Part shown: piece by piece, positions 17,048 to 25,885 of the stretch | How positions within the stretch are numbered: the stretch's first letter is position 1 | How the letters are laid out: each line of letters starts with the position of its first letter | NCBI GenBank assembly: GCA_017430765.1 | Contig: JAFRMI010000060.1 | Span: forward strand, 1 to 64,000 | From: Lachnospiraceae bacterium | GTDB taxonomy: Bacteria > Bacillota_A > Clostridia > Lachnospirales > Lachnospiraceae | Length of the DNA: 64,000 nt | Direction: 5' to 3' | Position numbers and translations under genes: made by a program | The notes under the pieces: generated by a model | What the model was told of the DNA's origin: nothing | Databases searched by the model: none | The model's input: only the letters and a program-made list of their open reading frames with translations

Positions 17048-19492
17048 TTATATGTGTCTCAGCGAGAAATCCTGTGTGATCATGCTCAGATTGGGACTGT
17101 AGTACGGATCCCCGTCCCGCAGAATTTCCGGCCATTTCTTCTGAAAATACTTCAGTTCCTTTCCGAAGCGGCTCTTCTTTTCGGGCGTGTTCTCAAGGCC
17201 TCTCGACTTCGACTCGTAATGATAGAGCTCCGCAAACGGATTGTAGACAATAAGGTGCCCGGATGATCGGATCTTCATGCACAGGTCGATGTCGTTGAAC
17301 GCGACGGCGAGTTCCTCCGTAAATCCCCCCACCGCATCGAACACCTCTTTTCGGACCATCATGCAGGCGGCCGTCACCGCGCTCAGATCCATCTGGCAGA
17401 TGATCCGGTGCTGGTAGCCGCTCTCCCCGCGTTTCTGATTGACGAATGCGTGACCCGCGACACCGCCCCATCCGATGATGGCACCGGCGTGCTGAATCGT
17501 GTCGTCCCCGTAATAGAGACGGGCGCCTACCGCTCCGACATCGCTCCGCATCGCAAACCCCATCATCTCCGTCACGGCATCCGTGATAAACTCCGTGTCG
17601 TTATTGAGAAGGAGCAGGTACTCGCCCGCGGCCTCCCGGGCGCCGAAATTATTGATGGCGCTGTAGTTGAATCCGCCCTCGTAATAGAGGATGCGGATTC
17701 TCGGGTCTTCCGCCGCCAGGCTCTCGTAAGCCGCAAACGTCGCCTCTTCCTCGCTGTTGTTCTCGATAATGAGGATCTCCAGATCAGGCCAGTGCACGCA
17801 CCGGTTCATCGAGGAGAGACATTTCCGGAGATCGCTGATGTGATCTTTGTTGGGAATGATCACGGATACCTTCGGCGTCTCTTTCCAGTGCCAGATCGTG
17901 CGGAAGAGACCGGGGAATTCCCCATTTGCGACCTCCGCCGGCAGGCCGAGCCGCCTGTAATGGGCTTCCACAGCGCGCTTTCCTGCGTCGAATGCCCACG
18001 TCTTGCTCTCCGGATTGGCCGCCGTACTGCCCTCAAAAAACCGCCAGTGATAGAGGATCTTCGGTATATGACCGATTCTGTCCGTCACCTCGGTGAGACG
18101 CAGCAGAAGATCGTGGTCCTGCGCCCCGTCGAACGCCGGGTCAAGCCACTCCTCGCCGTCCGCACCGGGATATGCGACGCGGGAGAGAACCTCTTTTTTG
18201 ACCGCGAGCATATGGCAGATATAGTTGACGGAGCACAGAAAGTCCGGATTGAAGTCCGGCTTCATATTCGGCTGCATGTACTGGCCGCCCGTTCCGATCT
18301 TGTCCTCGTCGCTGTAGATAAGTTCCGCTTCGGGGTGTTCGTTTATATAGGAGACGAACTCATAAAGGGCGGACGGGGCGAGCAGGTCGTCGTGGTCCGC
18401 AAATGCGATCCATTCCCCCCGCGAAGCGCGGATCGCGGCATTGGTATTCGCGGAGATCTGCAGCTGCTTTTCATTATGAAGCGGGCGGATCCTGCCGTCC
18501 TCCGCCGAAATCCGCTCCAGGACCTCCCGCATCGGGGAATCCGGTCCGCTGCCGTCCGAAAGGATCAGTTCCCATTTTGCATAACTCTGCTTTTTGACGG
18601 AGTCAGCGAGCTCCAGAAGATATTTTTCCGGCGTCCGATAGCAGGGGACAACGATACTGATGAGGGGACTGTCGGAAAAGGTCTCCTTTGCCTGCATCGC
18701 GAGCACCCGGTCTGAGGGCATGTGCTTTTTGATCCAGTCCGCGTAGTGCACTTTGCGCATCGCCGGGTTAAACAGCTTATTATAGGTTTTGACCGCGAGT
18801 GCGGCGGGGCCGTTGAAGCGCAGAGCGTCCATCGCCTTGCCCATAAGGCCCGCGGCGCGCGCCAGCGCATACCCGCTCATCCCCGTCGGATACGTGAGGA
18901 CCGTCTCCGCGTCCCCCGCCGTCAGGCGGATCCGGATATCCCCCTTCGGGATCGGACGGATCTCCACGTTAAATCCGTTTGTTTCCACGACCGGATACTC
19001 CCCGAACAGCTCCACCGTGTCCAGTCTCTTATAGCGCTCGACAGCCCCTTTCAGAAGCCTTCCGTCCGCGTCGTAAACCCGGACGCGCACCGGCTCCTTC
19101 GCGACGGCCCAGCCCGTCACACGGAACAGCCCGTCCTTCCGGCTGACCGTGTAATCGTCGATATAATACCGGATCTCGCCCATTTTCTCCCTGAGCTGCG
19201 CCGCGGAGATCTCAAAGACGAGTCTCTTTCCGCGGTCCCCCGAAGCGTAAACGCGCAGTTTTCCCCCCGTCAGATCCTCCGGGGCAAACCGGAACGTCAC
19301 CCTTACGGGGTACCCTCCGTATCTCTCGTCCGTATTGTCCGAGATCCCTTCCACCGCCGCGGGGATATCCCGCCCGCCCAACTTCGCGGTGAGAACAACG
19401 CCCGGGACCAGATAGCCGCTCAGGAAATATTCTCCGCTGTCCGTCAGGGAAAAGCGGTCATACTGTACTAAAAAACCGGGATTCGTGATCAT
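17048..19492 (-). CDS. Two-domain family 2 glycosyltransferase with N-terminal beta-rich module
   Basis: An 814-residue protein. Residues 1-280 are beta-rich and include a module (about 115-235) with the pattern GWAV...RYKRLDTVELF...GF, shared with the proteins at 19507-21735 and 21823-24912. GT unit 1 (about 320-540) has ISIVVPCYRTPEKYL, AFADHDDLLAP and IYSDEDK; GT unit 2 (about 555-814) has VSVIIPNKDH, LLLNNDTEF and FNDIDLCMKI. Both keep the donor-site acids. The ATG at 19492 follows a GGAG/AGGG site; an upstream in-frame extension to 19615 overlaps the previous gene and is rejected. It probably builds or branches the rhamnose-containing chain. The module's role is unknown; binding of the growing glycan is a guess. 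Confidence 0.85.
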   Translation of the reverse strand: MITNPGFLVQYDRFSLTDSGEYFLSGYLVPGVVLTAKLGGRDIPAAVEGISDNTDERYGGYPVRVTFRFAPEDLTGGKLRVYASGDRGKRLVFEISAAQLREKMGEIRYYIDDYTVSRKDGLFRVTGWAVAKEPVRVRVYDADGRLLKGAVERYKRLDTVELFGEYPVVETNGFNVEIRPIPKGDIRIRLTAGDAETVLTYPTGMSGYALARAAGLMGKAMDALRFNGPAALAVKTYNKLFNPAMRKVHYADWIKKHMPSDRVLAMQAKETFSDSPLISIVVPCYRTPEKYLLELADSVKKQSYAKWELILSDGSGPDSPMREVLERISAEDGRIRPLHNEKQLQISANTNAAIRASRGEWIAFADHDDLLAPSALYEFVSYINEHPEAELIYSDEDKIGTGGQYMQPNMKPDFNPDFLCSVNYICHMLAVKKEVLSRVAYPGADGEEWLDPAFDGAQDHDLLLRLTEVTDRIGHIPKILYHWRFFEGSTAANPESKTWAFDAGKRAVEAHYRRLGLPAEVANGEFPGLFRTIWHWKETPKVSVIIPNKDHISDLRKCLSSMNRCVHWPDLEILIIENNSEEEATFAAYESLAAEDPRIRILYYEGGFNYSAINNFGAREAAGEYLLLLNNDTEFITDAVTEMMGFAMRSDVGAVGARLYYGDDTIQHAGAIIGWGGVAGHAFVNQKRGESGYQHRIICQMDLSAVTAACMMVRKEVFDAVGGFTEELAVAFNDIDLCMKIRSSGHLIVYNPFAELYHYESKSRGLENTPEKKSRFGKELKYFQKKWPEILRDGDPYYSPNLSMITQDFSLRHI

Positions 19493-19506
19493 AATCCCTC
19501 TCCTCT

Positions 19507-21735
19507 CTAAAGAGCAGTGTCCTGCCGATACTGGTCCTTCAACGAGTAATCCGCGCGCGTCCTCGTAAGGTTCCGGTTGTAGAAGGGGTCTCCCTCCTGA
19601 ATCGCCCGGTTCCATTTCTTTCGAAAATGCATCCGGTCCTCGTCCGTCCCCATACTCTCCGGATCGAAGCGGGTCTCCCGCGTGTCCCCGGGCAGGGTGA
19701 TCTCCGCATACGGATCCATCACGGTTTTATACCCGGCCTCCTTAAGGGCCAGACAGAGATCCAGATCGAACAGGGCCTCCTCATATGCTTCATCAAATCC
19801 GCCCGCCGCAAGAAACGCGTCCCTGCGGACCAGCATGGCATCAACGGAAACGCCGGAGACACCGCGTGTTAGATTGGCAAATCCCCCGTATGTGAATACC
19901 TCCGCGCTCACATCGGCGAAAGACGGCGCCGCGAGTCCGGATATTCCCAGAACATAACCCGCGGAGAAAATCCTTCCCGACTCCGAGACGACCTTCGTCC
20001 CGACGCACCCTATGTCACTTCTCCGCATGAGCCCGAACATTCCGGCAAATGCGAACAGATCGCGGAACTCCGCGTCCTCATTCAGGAAGAGAAGGTACTC
20101 TCCCCCCGCGATTTCCGCCCCCCGCATGAGGGAAGACGCCAGGGACTGCCCGTTTCGCGGTACTGGAATCACCTCCGTATTCTCATAGCCGATTTCCGGG
20201 ATACGCCCTTTCAGGGAGGCGCCGCGGGAGAATGTGAGCACGGTGAGAAGGGGCTGCATTTCCAGATAGTAGGAAGTGCGGTAGCGCCCCCAGTACGGCG
20301 TCATCTCCACCTCCGCACGGATTCCGCAGCGCGTCATGTGCTCTATAAGGGCCAGCCGCCCTCTCTCGTAGGCGTAGAGTTTGCTCTCCGGGTTGCCCGC
20401 GGTTGACTGCTCGTGGGCCCTCCAGTGGTAGAGGGCTTTCGGCACATGTTCGATTCTTCGCGCCTGCTCCGCGCACCGGAGAAGAAAATCATAGTCCTGC
20501 GCGCCGTCGAATTCGGGGCGGAACGGTCCCGCTTTCTCGAGCGTCTCGCGCCGGATCACGACGATATGCGTAAAATAGTTGTAGCTCTCCAAAAGATCCT
20601 GATCGTAGTCGGGCTTGAAGAACGGGTCGAAGAGATAGCCTCCGTCCTGTTCCAGTTTGTCCTCGTCCGTATAAATGAGGTCCGTGTCCACCGGAGAGCG
20701 GTTGATGGCTTTTACGATCTCATAGACCGCGTCCGGCTCAACGACGTCGTCATGGTCCGTGAGCATGATGAAATCCCCGGACGCAAGCCCGATCGCCGCG
20801 TTGGTATTGCCGGAGATCCCGTAATTTTCCGGAAGGTGCAGGTAACGGATCCGCTCATCCTCCCCGTACGTCTCCCTGAGGAAGGTCCCGAGGCTGTCAT
20901 CCGGACTCCCGTCCGCAAGGCAAAGCTCGATGTTCCGGTAGGTCTGTGCAAGGATGGAGTCCGCCATCTCCTTAAGATAGCTGCGCGGTGTCCGGTAGAG
21001 CGGAACCACCACGCTGATGAGGGGCTCCCACGGAAAGATCTCGGTCCTTTCGAGGGCCAGTTCCTCCTCCCCCGCGCGGTTCACGCCCGCCCAGTCGTCG
21101 TACTCGATCAGCGGTCCTTCATCCGCCTCCTCCACGCCGTCCAGCATGCGCTGCCACCTCGCGATCCGCTTCTCCCTCTCCGGTATAAGGTGAAGCGGCG
21201 TCTTCAGGATCCCGGACGCACTCTCCACCTCCAGTGTCATGGGAAGGCGGGATGCGCAGGACGCCGGGATGCGGATGACAAACCCCGTCTGCCGGTCTTC
21301 CGCGATCCTGAAGGTCCGGTTCACGTCCGGGCGGTCATATCTTCTGACACGGGCGTCCACGCGCCGCCCTTCCCGGTCCCTTACGCGCAGAAACTCGGTC
21401 TCCGCGTACGGGTCGGCGGTCCAGCCGCGGACAGTCATCTCTTCTTTCCCGTAGATCCGGCTGCCGATCCACAGATGAATCCGCTCGTGGTTCTTCAGCG
21501 GGCGGCGCACCGCATCAAACGGATCCCCCTTTCCGAGTTTTACGGAGAGGGACCGATATGCGCTCGCAAACTTCATCCCGCGGATCTCCTCGACCGTGCG
21601 AAGGCGCGACTCATAGATGCGGTCGAGCGCGCGTTCCGAGCGGAGCTCCTCCCGGAGCTCCGCGATCTCCCGCATGAGCTCTTCCGCATCCGGTATATTT
21701 CCTCTTTCCTGTTCCTTTATCCGCTTTTCGTCCAC
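19507..21735 (-). CDS. Family 2 glycosyltransferase with coiled coil and degenerate second GT unit
   Basis: A 742-residue protein. An N-terminal charged coiled coil (about 1-60) is followed by the GW...RRYDRPDVNRTF...GF module (about 75-195) and an intact GT-A unit (about 235-470: ISVVVPLYRTPRSYL, MLTDHDDVVEP, IYTDEDK). The C-terminal part (about 500-742) aligns with the second GT unit of its neighbours but has lost the nucleotide-binding start and has FLNEDAEF in place of LNNDTE; FDLDLCLALKEAGY remains. It is therefore probably a non-catalytic scaffold. The start is a GTG at 21735 with AAGGA 7 nt upstream. It lies between two paralogues, which points to tandem duplication with divergence. 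Confidence 0.82.
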   Translation of the reverse strand: MDEKRIKEQERGNIPDAEELMREIAELREELRSERALDRIYESRLRTVEEIRGMKFASAYRSLSVKLGKGDPFDAVRRPLKNHERIHLWIGSRIYGKEEMTVRGWTADPYAETEFLRVRDREGRRVDARVRRYDRPDVNRTFRIAEDRQTGFVIRIPASCASRLPMTLEVESASGILKTPLHLIPEREKRIARWQRMLDGVEEADEGPLIEYDDWAGVNRAGEEELALERTEIFPWEPLISVVVPLYRTPRSYLKEMADSILAQTYRNIELCLADGSPDDSLGTFLRETYGEDERIRYLHLPENYGISGNTNAAIGLASGDFIMLTDHDDVVEPDAVYEIVKAINRSPVDTDLIYTDEDKLEQDGGYLFDPFFKPDYDQDLLESYNYFTHIVVIRRETLEKAGPFRPEFDGAQDYDFLLRCAEQARRIEHVPKALYHWRAHEQSTAGNPESKLYAYERGRLALIEHMTRCGIRAEVEMTPYWGRYRTSYYLEMQPLLTVLTFSRGASLKGRIPEIGYENTEVIPVPRNGQSLASSLMRGAEIAGGEYLLFLNEDAEFRDLFAFAGMFGLMRRSDIGCVGTKVVSESGRIFSAGYVLGISGLAAPSFADVSAEVFTYGGFANLTRGVSGVSVDAMLVRRDAFLAAGGFDEAYEEALFDLDLCLALKEAGYKTVMDPYAEITLPGDTRETRFDPESMGTDEDRMHFRKKWNRAIQEGDPFYNRNLTRTRADYSLKDQYRQDTAL

Positions 21736-21822
21736 AGTTCTGTCCTTTTCCGCATGCTGCGCGCGTCGTCCGGCCAGACCGGAACCCTGCCGCCGGAGTT
21801 TTCGCAGATCCGGCAGGGCGCC

Positions 21823-24800
21823 TTACGGCTTCAGTGAAAAATCCGGTCTCGCAAGTGTCAGATTCGAATTATAGAAGGGATCCCCGTTTTGCAGGATTTC
21901 CTTCCATCTTTCCCGGAAGCGCGCGATCTCCGATGCGAAGCGCTCCTTCTGCTCTTGGCTTACCTCGTACCCGCGCGAACGGGATTCATAGTGATAGAGA
22001 ACAGCGCCGGGCTCGTAAAAGATCCGGTATCCCGCTTCTCTGATTTTGAGGCACAGGTCGATATCATTCAGCGCGACCGCATAGGACGGGTCGAATCCCC
22101 CGGCCTCCTCGTACACGCTCTTTTTTACCATCATGCAGGCAGCTGTCACGGCGGAGAGCTCCATCTGGGCGACGATCCGCTTCATGTACCCCTCCGCTCC
22201 CCGCATGGCGCCGGAGAAGCAGTGGCCGGCGAATCCGCCGTACCCGATGATGACCCCCGCGTGCTGCACCGTGTCATCCCCGAAATACATTCTGGCGCCG
22301 GCGGCGCCCGCGCCTTCCTGCATGCAGGCCGCGGCAAGCTTCCTGACGCTGCCCTCTTCAATCACTTCCGTGTCGTTGTTGAGGAACAGCAGATATTCCC
22401 CCTTCGATTCCCTGACTCCCAGGTCATTGACCGCGGAGTAATTAAATGCCCCTTCATAGGTGATCACGCGGACACAGGGGTATCGGCGGCTGAGCTCCCC
22501 GTAGGTACGGAACGTCTCTTCCTCCCGGCTGTTATTCTCGATGACGATAATCTCCAGATTCTTCCAGCCGCCGAGCCGCATGACCGAATCCACCGCCGTC
22601 GTAAGATCCGCCGCGTGATCCTTGTTCGGGATCAGGACGGAGATGAGCGGCTCCCGGGGAACGTCGTATTCCGTCCGCAGGATCCGGTACGCGGCGTCCT
22701 CACGCACCTGTGCCATGACGCCGCACCGCACGTAATGCGCGCGCAGATGGGCCGCGCAGACCTTTAGATCAGACATCTCAAAAAGCCCGGGACCGCTGCG
22801 GGTCGACAGCACATGCGGAATATGGCCGAACCGGTCCGTGTGCTCCGCCAGATGCAGGAGCAGGTCGAAGAAATCCTCCGCATTTACAGGAGCCGGAACG
22901 CCGCTCTTTTGAAGAAGCTCCTTCCGGACCGCAAAACAGCTGCCGATATAACCTGCGGAGCGCAGATATGACAGATTGAAATCCGGTTTGTAATACGGCT
23001 CAGAAGAACGGTCGTCCCACGTCTTCGGACCGTCATCCCAGTAGATGACATCCGTCTCCGGATTCTTTTTGAAAAATGCGGCCGCGTGTTCCCTCGCGCC
23101 TGCTTTCAGTGTATCCCACTCGCCCGTCACGACTGTGAACTGCTCCGAGAAAGCGGCCAGGTCTTCCTCCGTGACATCCGGGACCTGCAGAACCTCTTCC
23201 ATCTGCGCCTTCTCATACGCGTCACGGGTAATGGCCGGGGTTCCGCGTCTGACAAGATCCGCCCTCTCCGCAGGATCCTCAGCGGTCCGCACCTCACAGC
23301 GGAAGATGCCCCTGAGGTTCTCGACCTCGAAAACATAGCGCCCGTCCGCTTTACCGTCAAGCGGAATATCCACCGTAAAGCCCGCTGCCCTCAAAGGGCT
23401 GAGGCCGAACATATCCGTCACATCCGGCCGGGGAGTCCGCCTGACGGAGAAGGGAATCTCCTCCCCCGCCGCATTTCGCACACGGATCGTCTCCGCGGAA
23501 AACGCGCGGTCGAAACACCAGCCCCGGATCCTGTCGAAGGAAGCTCCCGCGCTGACCGCGTCGATCGTCACGCACAGTCCCTCCGGGTCGCTTGCAAGAA
23601 TGGGATGGAAAAGCGCGAACGGATCCTTCCTCCCCGCAAGGCGCATGGCTTTCCGCAAAATCTTCTCGGATCTTTGCTCCCGGATCTCTCCCGCGAGAGC
23701 CAGCCGGTTCGCGAGGACGGCGTCCTTTCTTATGCAGGCGTCTCTCATGATGCGGATTTCGTCGCGGAGCGCCGCATTTCCAAGGGACATGCGGGACGGG
23801 TCCAGGCGGTCAAGGGAGGTCACCTTGAAAGAGATCTCGAGGAATCCCTCCGCGTTCTCCGGAAGGGGCACTTCGATCTGCGGATCCGCATCCGTAAAGA
23901 AGAGACCGGATCCCTCCACGAGGACGCCGTCCGTCTTAAGCTCGCTCAGATCGATATTCTCTCCGCCGCAGACCGCTTTCAGATTCTCCACGAAGCAGGG
24001 GCTCTCGAGAGGATCGATGCGCACCTGCAGGACGCCCGGGACGGGGATGCGGAAAGAAACCTCCCCGTTCTCCGCGACCTTCGCCGTTACCCGCGTGTCC
24101 TCCGTGCAGCCTTCCCCGCCGTCAGGGTAAACGGATGCAATCCGCGTCCCTTCGTACCCGCGGACGAGGTTATATACGTCCGTTACGCCGTCTGAGACAG
24201 CGCCGTAGAGATCACGCCGGGGGACATAGTCCCCATTTACATAAGACTGGAAACATTTTTCCATCGCTTCATATGAAACTTCTTCCTCCTCCGTGATCCC
24301 GGCATGTTTCATATAGAGAGCTCTGTCAAGGCCGAGCCTTTTGGAGTTGCCCGTCAGATAATAATGGAGAATACGCCATTTAATGTACGGCAGGGGAACC
24401 GGGAAATCAAACGTCCATTCATAGTCAATGATAACCCACGTCTCTCCCGTAACTATAATGTTGTTGAGCACCAGATCTATGTCGGAGACGGACATGGCCG
24501 GCAGCCCGGTTTGAACCCGCGCCTCCCCGAACACGGTCCGAAACTCTTCCGTCGCGCAGAATTCCGTGTCGCAAAGCGAAGAAAGAGCCTGAAAATACGC
24601 GTCAAACGCCGAAAGGAGCGCCTCGTCGCCGTCCGAAAGCAGGCCGTCAAACTGCTCCTCGAGCGTCGGCCCGTTCAGATATTCAAATTCAGCGGCGTCC
24701 CCTGAAAGACGGACGCGGTTCGGCACAAAGCGGCTGCCCTCTGTAAGACGCGCCAGATCCTCCCCATGCTGCACAAGCGCCCGGATATGGCCGCGCGCCT

Positions 24801-24912
24801 CTTCTGACTGAGGAAGCTTCCGGACAATGACGCTGCCGTCCTCCCCGGCGATCTCCGTGCGGATCCGAAGCGATCTCCGCCTCTCGTTGGAATACTTGGC
24901 AAACAGGATCAT
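21823..24912 (-). CDS. Kinase-like domain fused to glycosyltransferase domains
   Basis: A 1029-residue fusion. Residues 1-250 look like an aminoglycoside-phosphotransferase/RIO-type kinase fold: Lys32 in a GSVIVRKL strand, a catalytic-loop-like SDIDLVLNN (Asp144/146, Asn150/151) and a DFG-like IIDYEW (Asp163). A beta-rich part, a helical segment and the shared GWCF...RRTPRPDVTDMF...GF module (about 440-550) follow. The first GT unit (about 560-750) is degenerate and lacks the donor-binding start, keeping only a VIYWDDG/FKPDFN-like remnant; the last (about 770-1029) is intact (ISVLIPNKDH, LFLNNDTEV, LNDIDLCLKI). The ATG at 24912 overlaps the methyltransferase stop by 4 nt (ATGA), so the two are translated together. 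A capping role like WbdD is proposed in the findings. Confidence 0.8.
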   Translation of the reverse strand: MILFAKYSNERRRSLRIRTEIAGEDGSVIVRKLPQSEEARGHIRALVQHGEDLARLTEGSRFVPNRVRLSGDAAEFEYLNGPTLEEQFDGLLSDGDEALLSAFDAYFQALSSLCDTEFCATEEFRTVFGEARVQTGLPAMSVSDIDLVLNNIIVTGETWVIIDYEWTFDFPVPLPYIKWRILHYYLTGNSKRLGLDRALYMKHAGITEEEEVSYEAMEKCFQSYVNGDYVPRRDLYGAVSDGVTDVYNLVRGYEGTRIASVYPDGGEGCTEDTRVTAKVAENGEVSFRIPVPGVLQVRIDPLESPCFVENLKAVCGGENIDLSELKTDGVLVEGSGLFFTDADPQIEVPLPENAEGFLEISFKVTSLDRLDPSRMSLGNAALRDEIRIMRDACIRKDAVLANRLALAGEIREQRSEKILRKAMRLAGRKDPFALFHPILASDPEGLCVTIDAVSAGASFDRIRGWCFDRAFSAETIRVRNAAGEEIPFSVRRTPRPDVTDMFGLSPLRAAGFTVDIPLDGKADGRYVFEVENLRGIFRCEVRTAEDPAERADLVRRGTPAITRDAYEKAQMEEVLQVPDVTEEDLAAFSEQFTVVTGEWDTLKAGAREHAAAFFKKNPETDVIYWDDGPKTWDDRSSEPYYKPDFNLSYLRSAGYIGSCFAVRKELLQKSGVPAPVNAEDFFDLLLHLAEHTDRFGHIPHVLSTRSGPGLFEMSDLKVCAAHLRAHYVRCGVMAQVREDAAYRILRTEYDVPREPLISVLIPNKDHAADLTTAVDSVMRLGGWKNLEIIVIENNSREEETFRTYGELSRRYPCVRVITYEGAFNYSAVNDLGVRESKGEYLLFLNNDTEVIEEGSVRKLAAACMQEGAGAAGARMYFGDDTVQHAGVIIGYGGFAGHCFSGAMRGAEGYMKRIVAQMELSAVTAACMMVKKSVYEEAGGFDPSYAVALNDIDLCLKIREAGYRIFYEPGAVLYHYESRSRGYEVSQEQKERFASEIARFRERWKEILQNGDPFYNSNLTLARPDFSLKP

Positions 24913-25880
24913 TGCTCCGCACCCCCCTCCCCTGCGGAAGCGGGACACATCTCCCCGCCCCGTTTTCTGACGGTCAGAAGGAATGAGTTTGAAAAAAGCG
25001 GAAAGAGGCCGTCCCGCAGAAGGGAATCGAAGGCTCTCGACTCATCGAAGAGCAGCATCCGGGACCGGTCAAAATTCTCGAGATTCTGCCGGAGATCCCC
25101 CGGTCTTGGGAGATACCGGTCAGAATATACCGCCATCGGAAACTTGTAGTCGGGATAGGGATAATAGAACGCATAGTCCGTGCAGCCGCATTCCTCAAGG
25201 ATCCGGATGAGCTCCGGTTTTGAGAAGGTGCGCACGGAGGTCTCCCGCCTGTACCCCTCGATGCCCTCGAAATAGACGCCCGTGTGATCCTCGCGGCATC
25301 CGGCGAAATATTTGAGTCCGAGCCGGTTCTCGATCGCAAGGAGCAGGACGCCGCCCTCCTTCAGGTGGCGCATGGCCTTTTGAAGGAAGGTGTGGTATGG
25401 CTTATTTCCCGAAATATATCCCCTGCCGTATTCGAAAACGCCGATCAGTGTCACGGCGTCGTAGTCGCACGGCAGCTTCTCCTCGACCGTCTCAAAGTTG
25501 CCGAGCCGGATCTCTATATTGCCGCATTCGCGGTGCCGGTTCGCGTTGATGAGACTCCGCCGTCTGGAGAGTTCAATACAGGTGACGCTCCCCGCCGCGC
25601 GGGAGAGCGCCCCCGTGACGGCGCCGCAGCCGGATCCGATCTCGAGGACCCGGTCGGTCTTCGAAAAGGGGTACCAGGTGAGAATGTTCTCACGAAGCGG
25701 CGAAAAATGATACATCACCGCCCAGTCCTTTCTCTTCGCGATCACCTCGTCGTATGCCTCCGCGGGATACGTCCGGGCGATCTCCAGAAGTTCGTCCTCG
25801 ACCGCGCCGTCCGAGTAGAGATCCTCCCCGGGATAATCGTCTAAATTGATGACCACATTTCCAATGATTTCTCTGGGCAC
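24909..25880 (-). CDS. Class I SAM-dependent methyltransferase
   Basis: A 323-residue methyltransferase. Motif I, VLEIGSGCGAVTG, lies at 78-90; the acidic residue of motif II follows in TCIELS; IRLGNFETV and VTLIGVFEY correspond to the later motifs. The roughly 70-residue N-terminal extension (INLDDYPGEDLYSDGAVEDE) is characteristic of methyltransferases found beside GT2 genes in Firmicutes. Position between Wzt and the kinase-like/GT fusion suggests that it methylates the polysaccharide or its terminal phosphate. The start is a GTG at 25880, 5 nt after the wzt stop, with a GGGG site 8 nt upstream. Substrate is unknown from sequence alone; sugar O-methylation within the repeat is the alternative to end capping. 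Confidence 0.85.
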   Translation of the reverse strand: MPREIIGNVVINLDDYPGEDLYSDGAVEDELLEIARTYPAEAYDEVIAKRKDWAVMYHFSPLRENILTWYPFSKTDRVLEIGSGCGAVTGALSRAAGSVTCIELSRRRSLINANRHRECGNIEIRLGNFETVEEKLPCDYDAVTLIGVFEYGRGYISGNKPYHTFLQKAMRHLKEGGVLLLAIENRLGLKYFAGCREDHTGVYFEGIEGYRRETSVRTFSKPELIRILEECGCTDYAFYYPYPDYKFPMAVYSDRYLPRPGDLRQNLENFDRSRMLLFDESRAFDSLLRDGLFPLFSNSFLLTVRKRGGEMCPASAGEGGAEQ

Positions 25881-25885
25881 TTTTA

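Noticed and set aside
14347..17079. A 910-codon plus-strand frame
   Set aside because: Antisense to a two-domain glycosyltransferase and rfbD; Arg/His/Val-rich composition typical of a shadow frame in GC-rich DNA.
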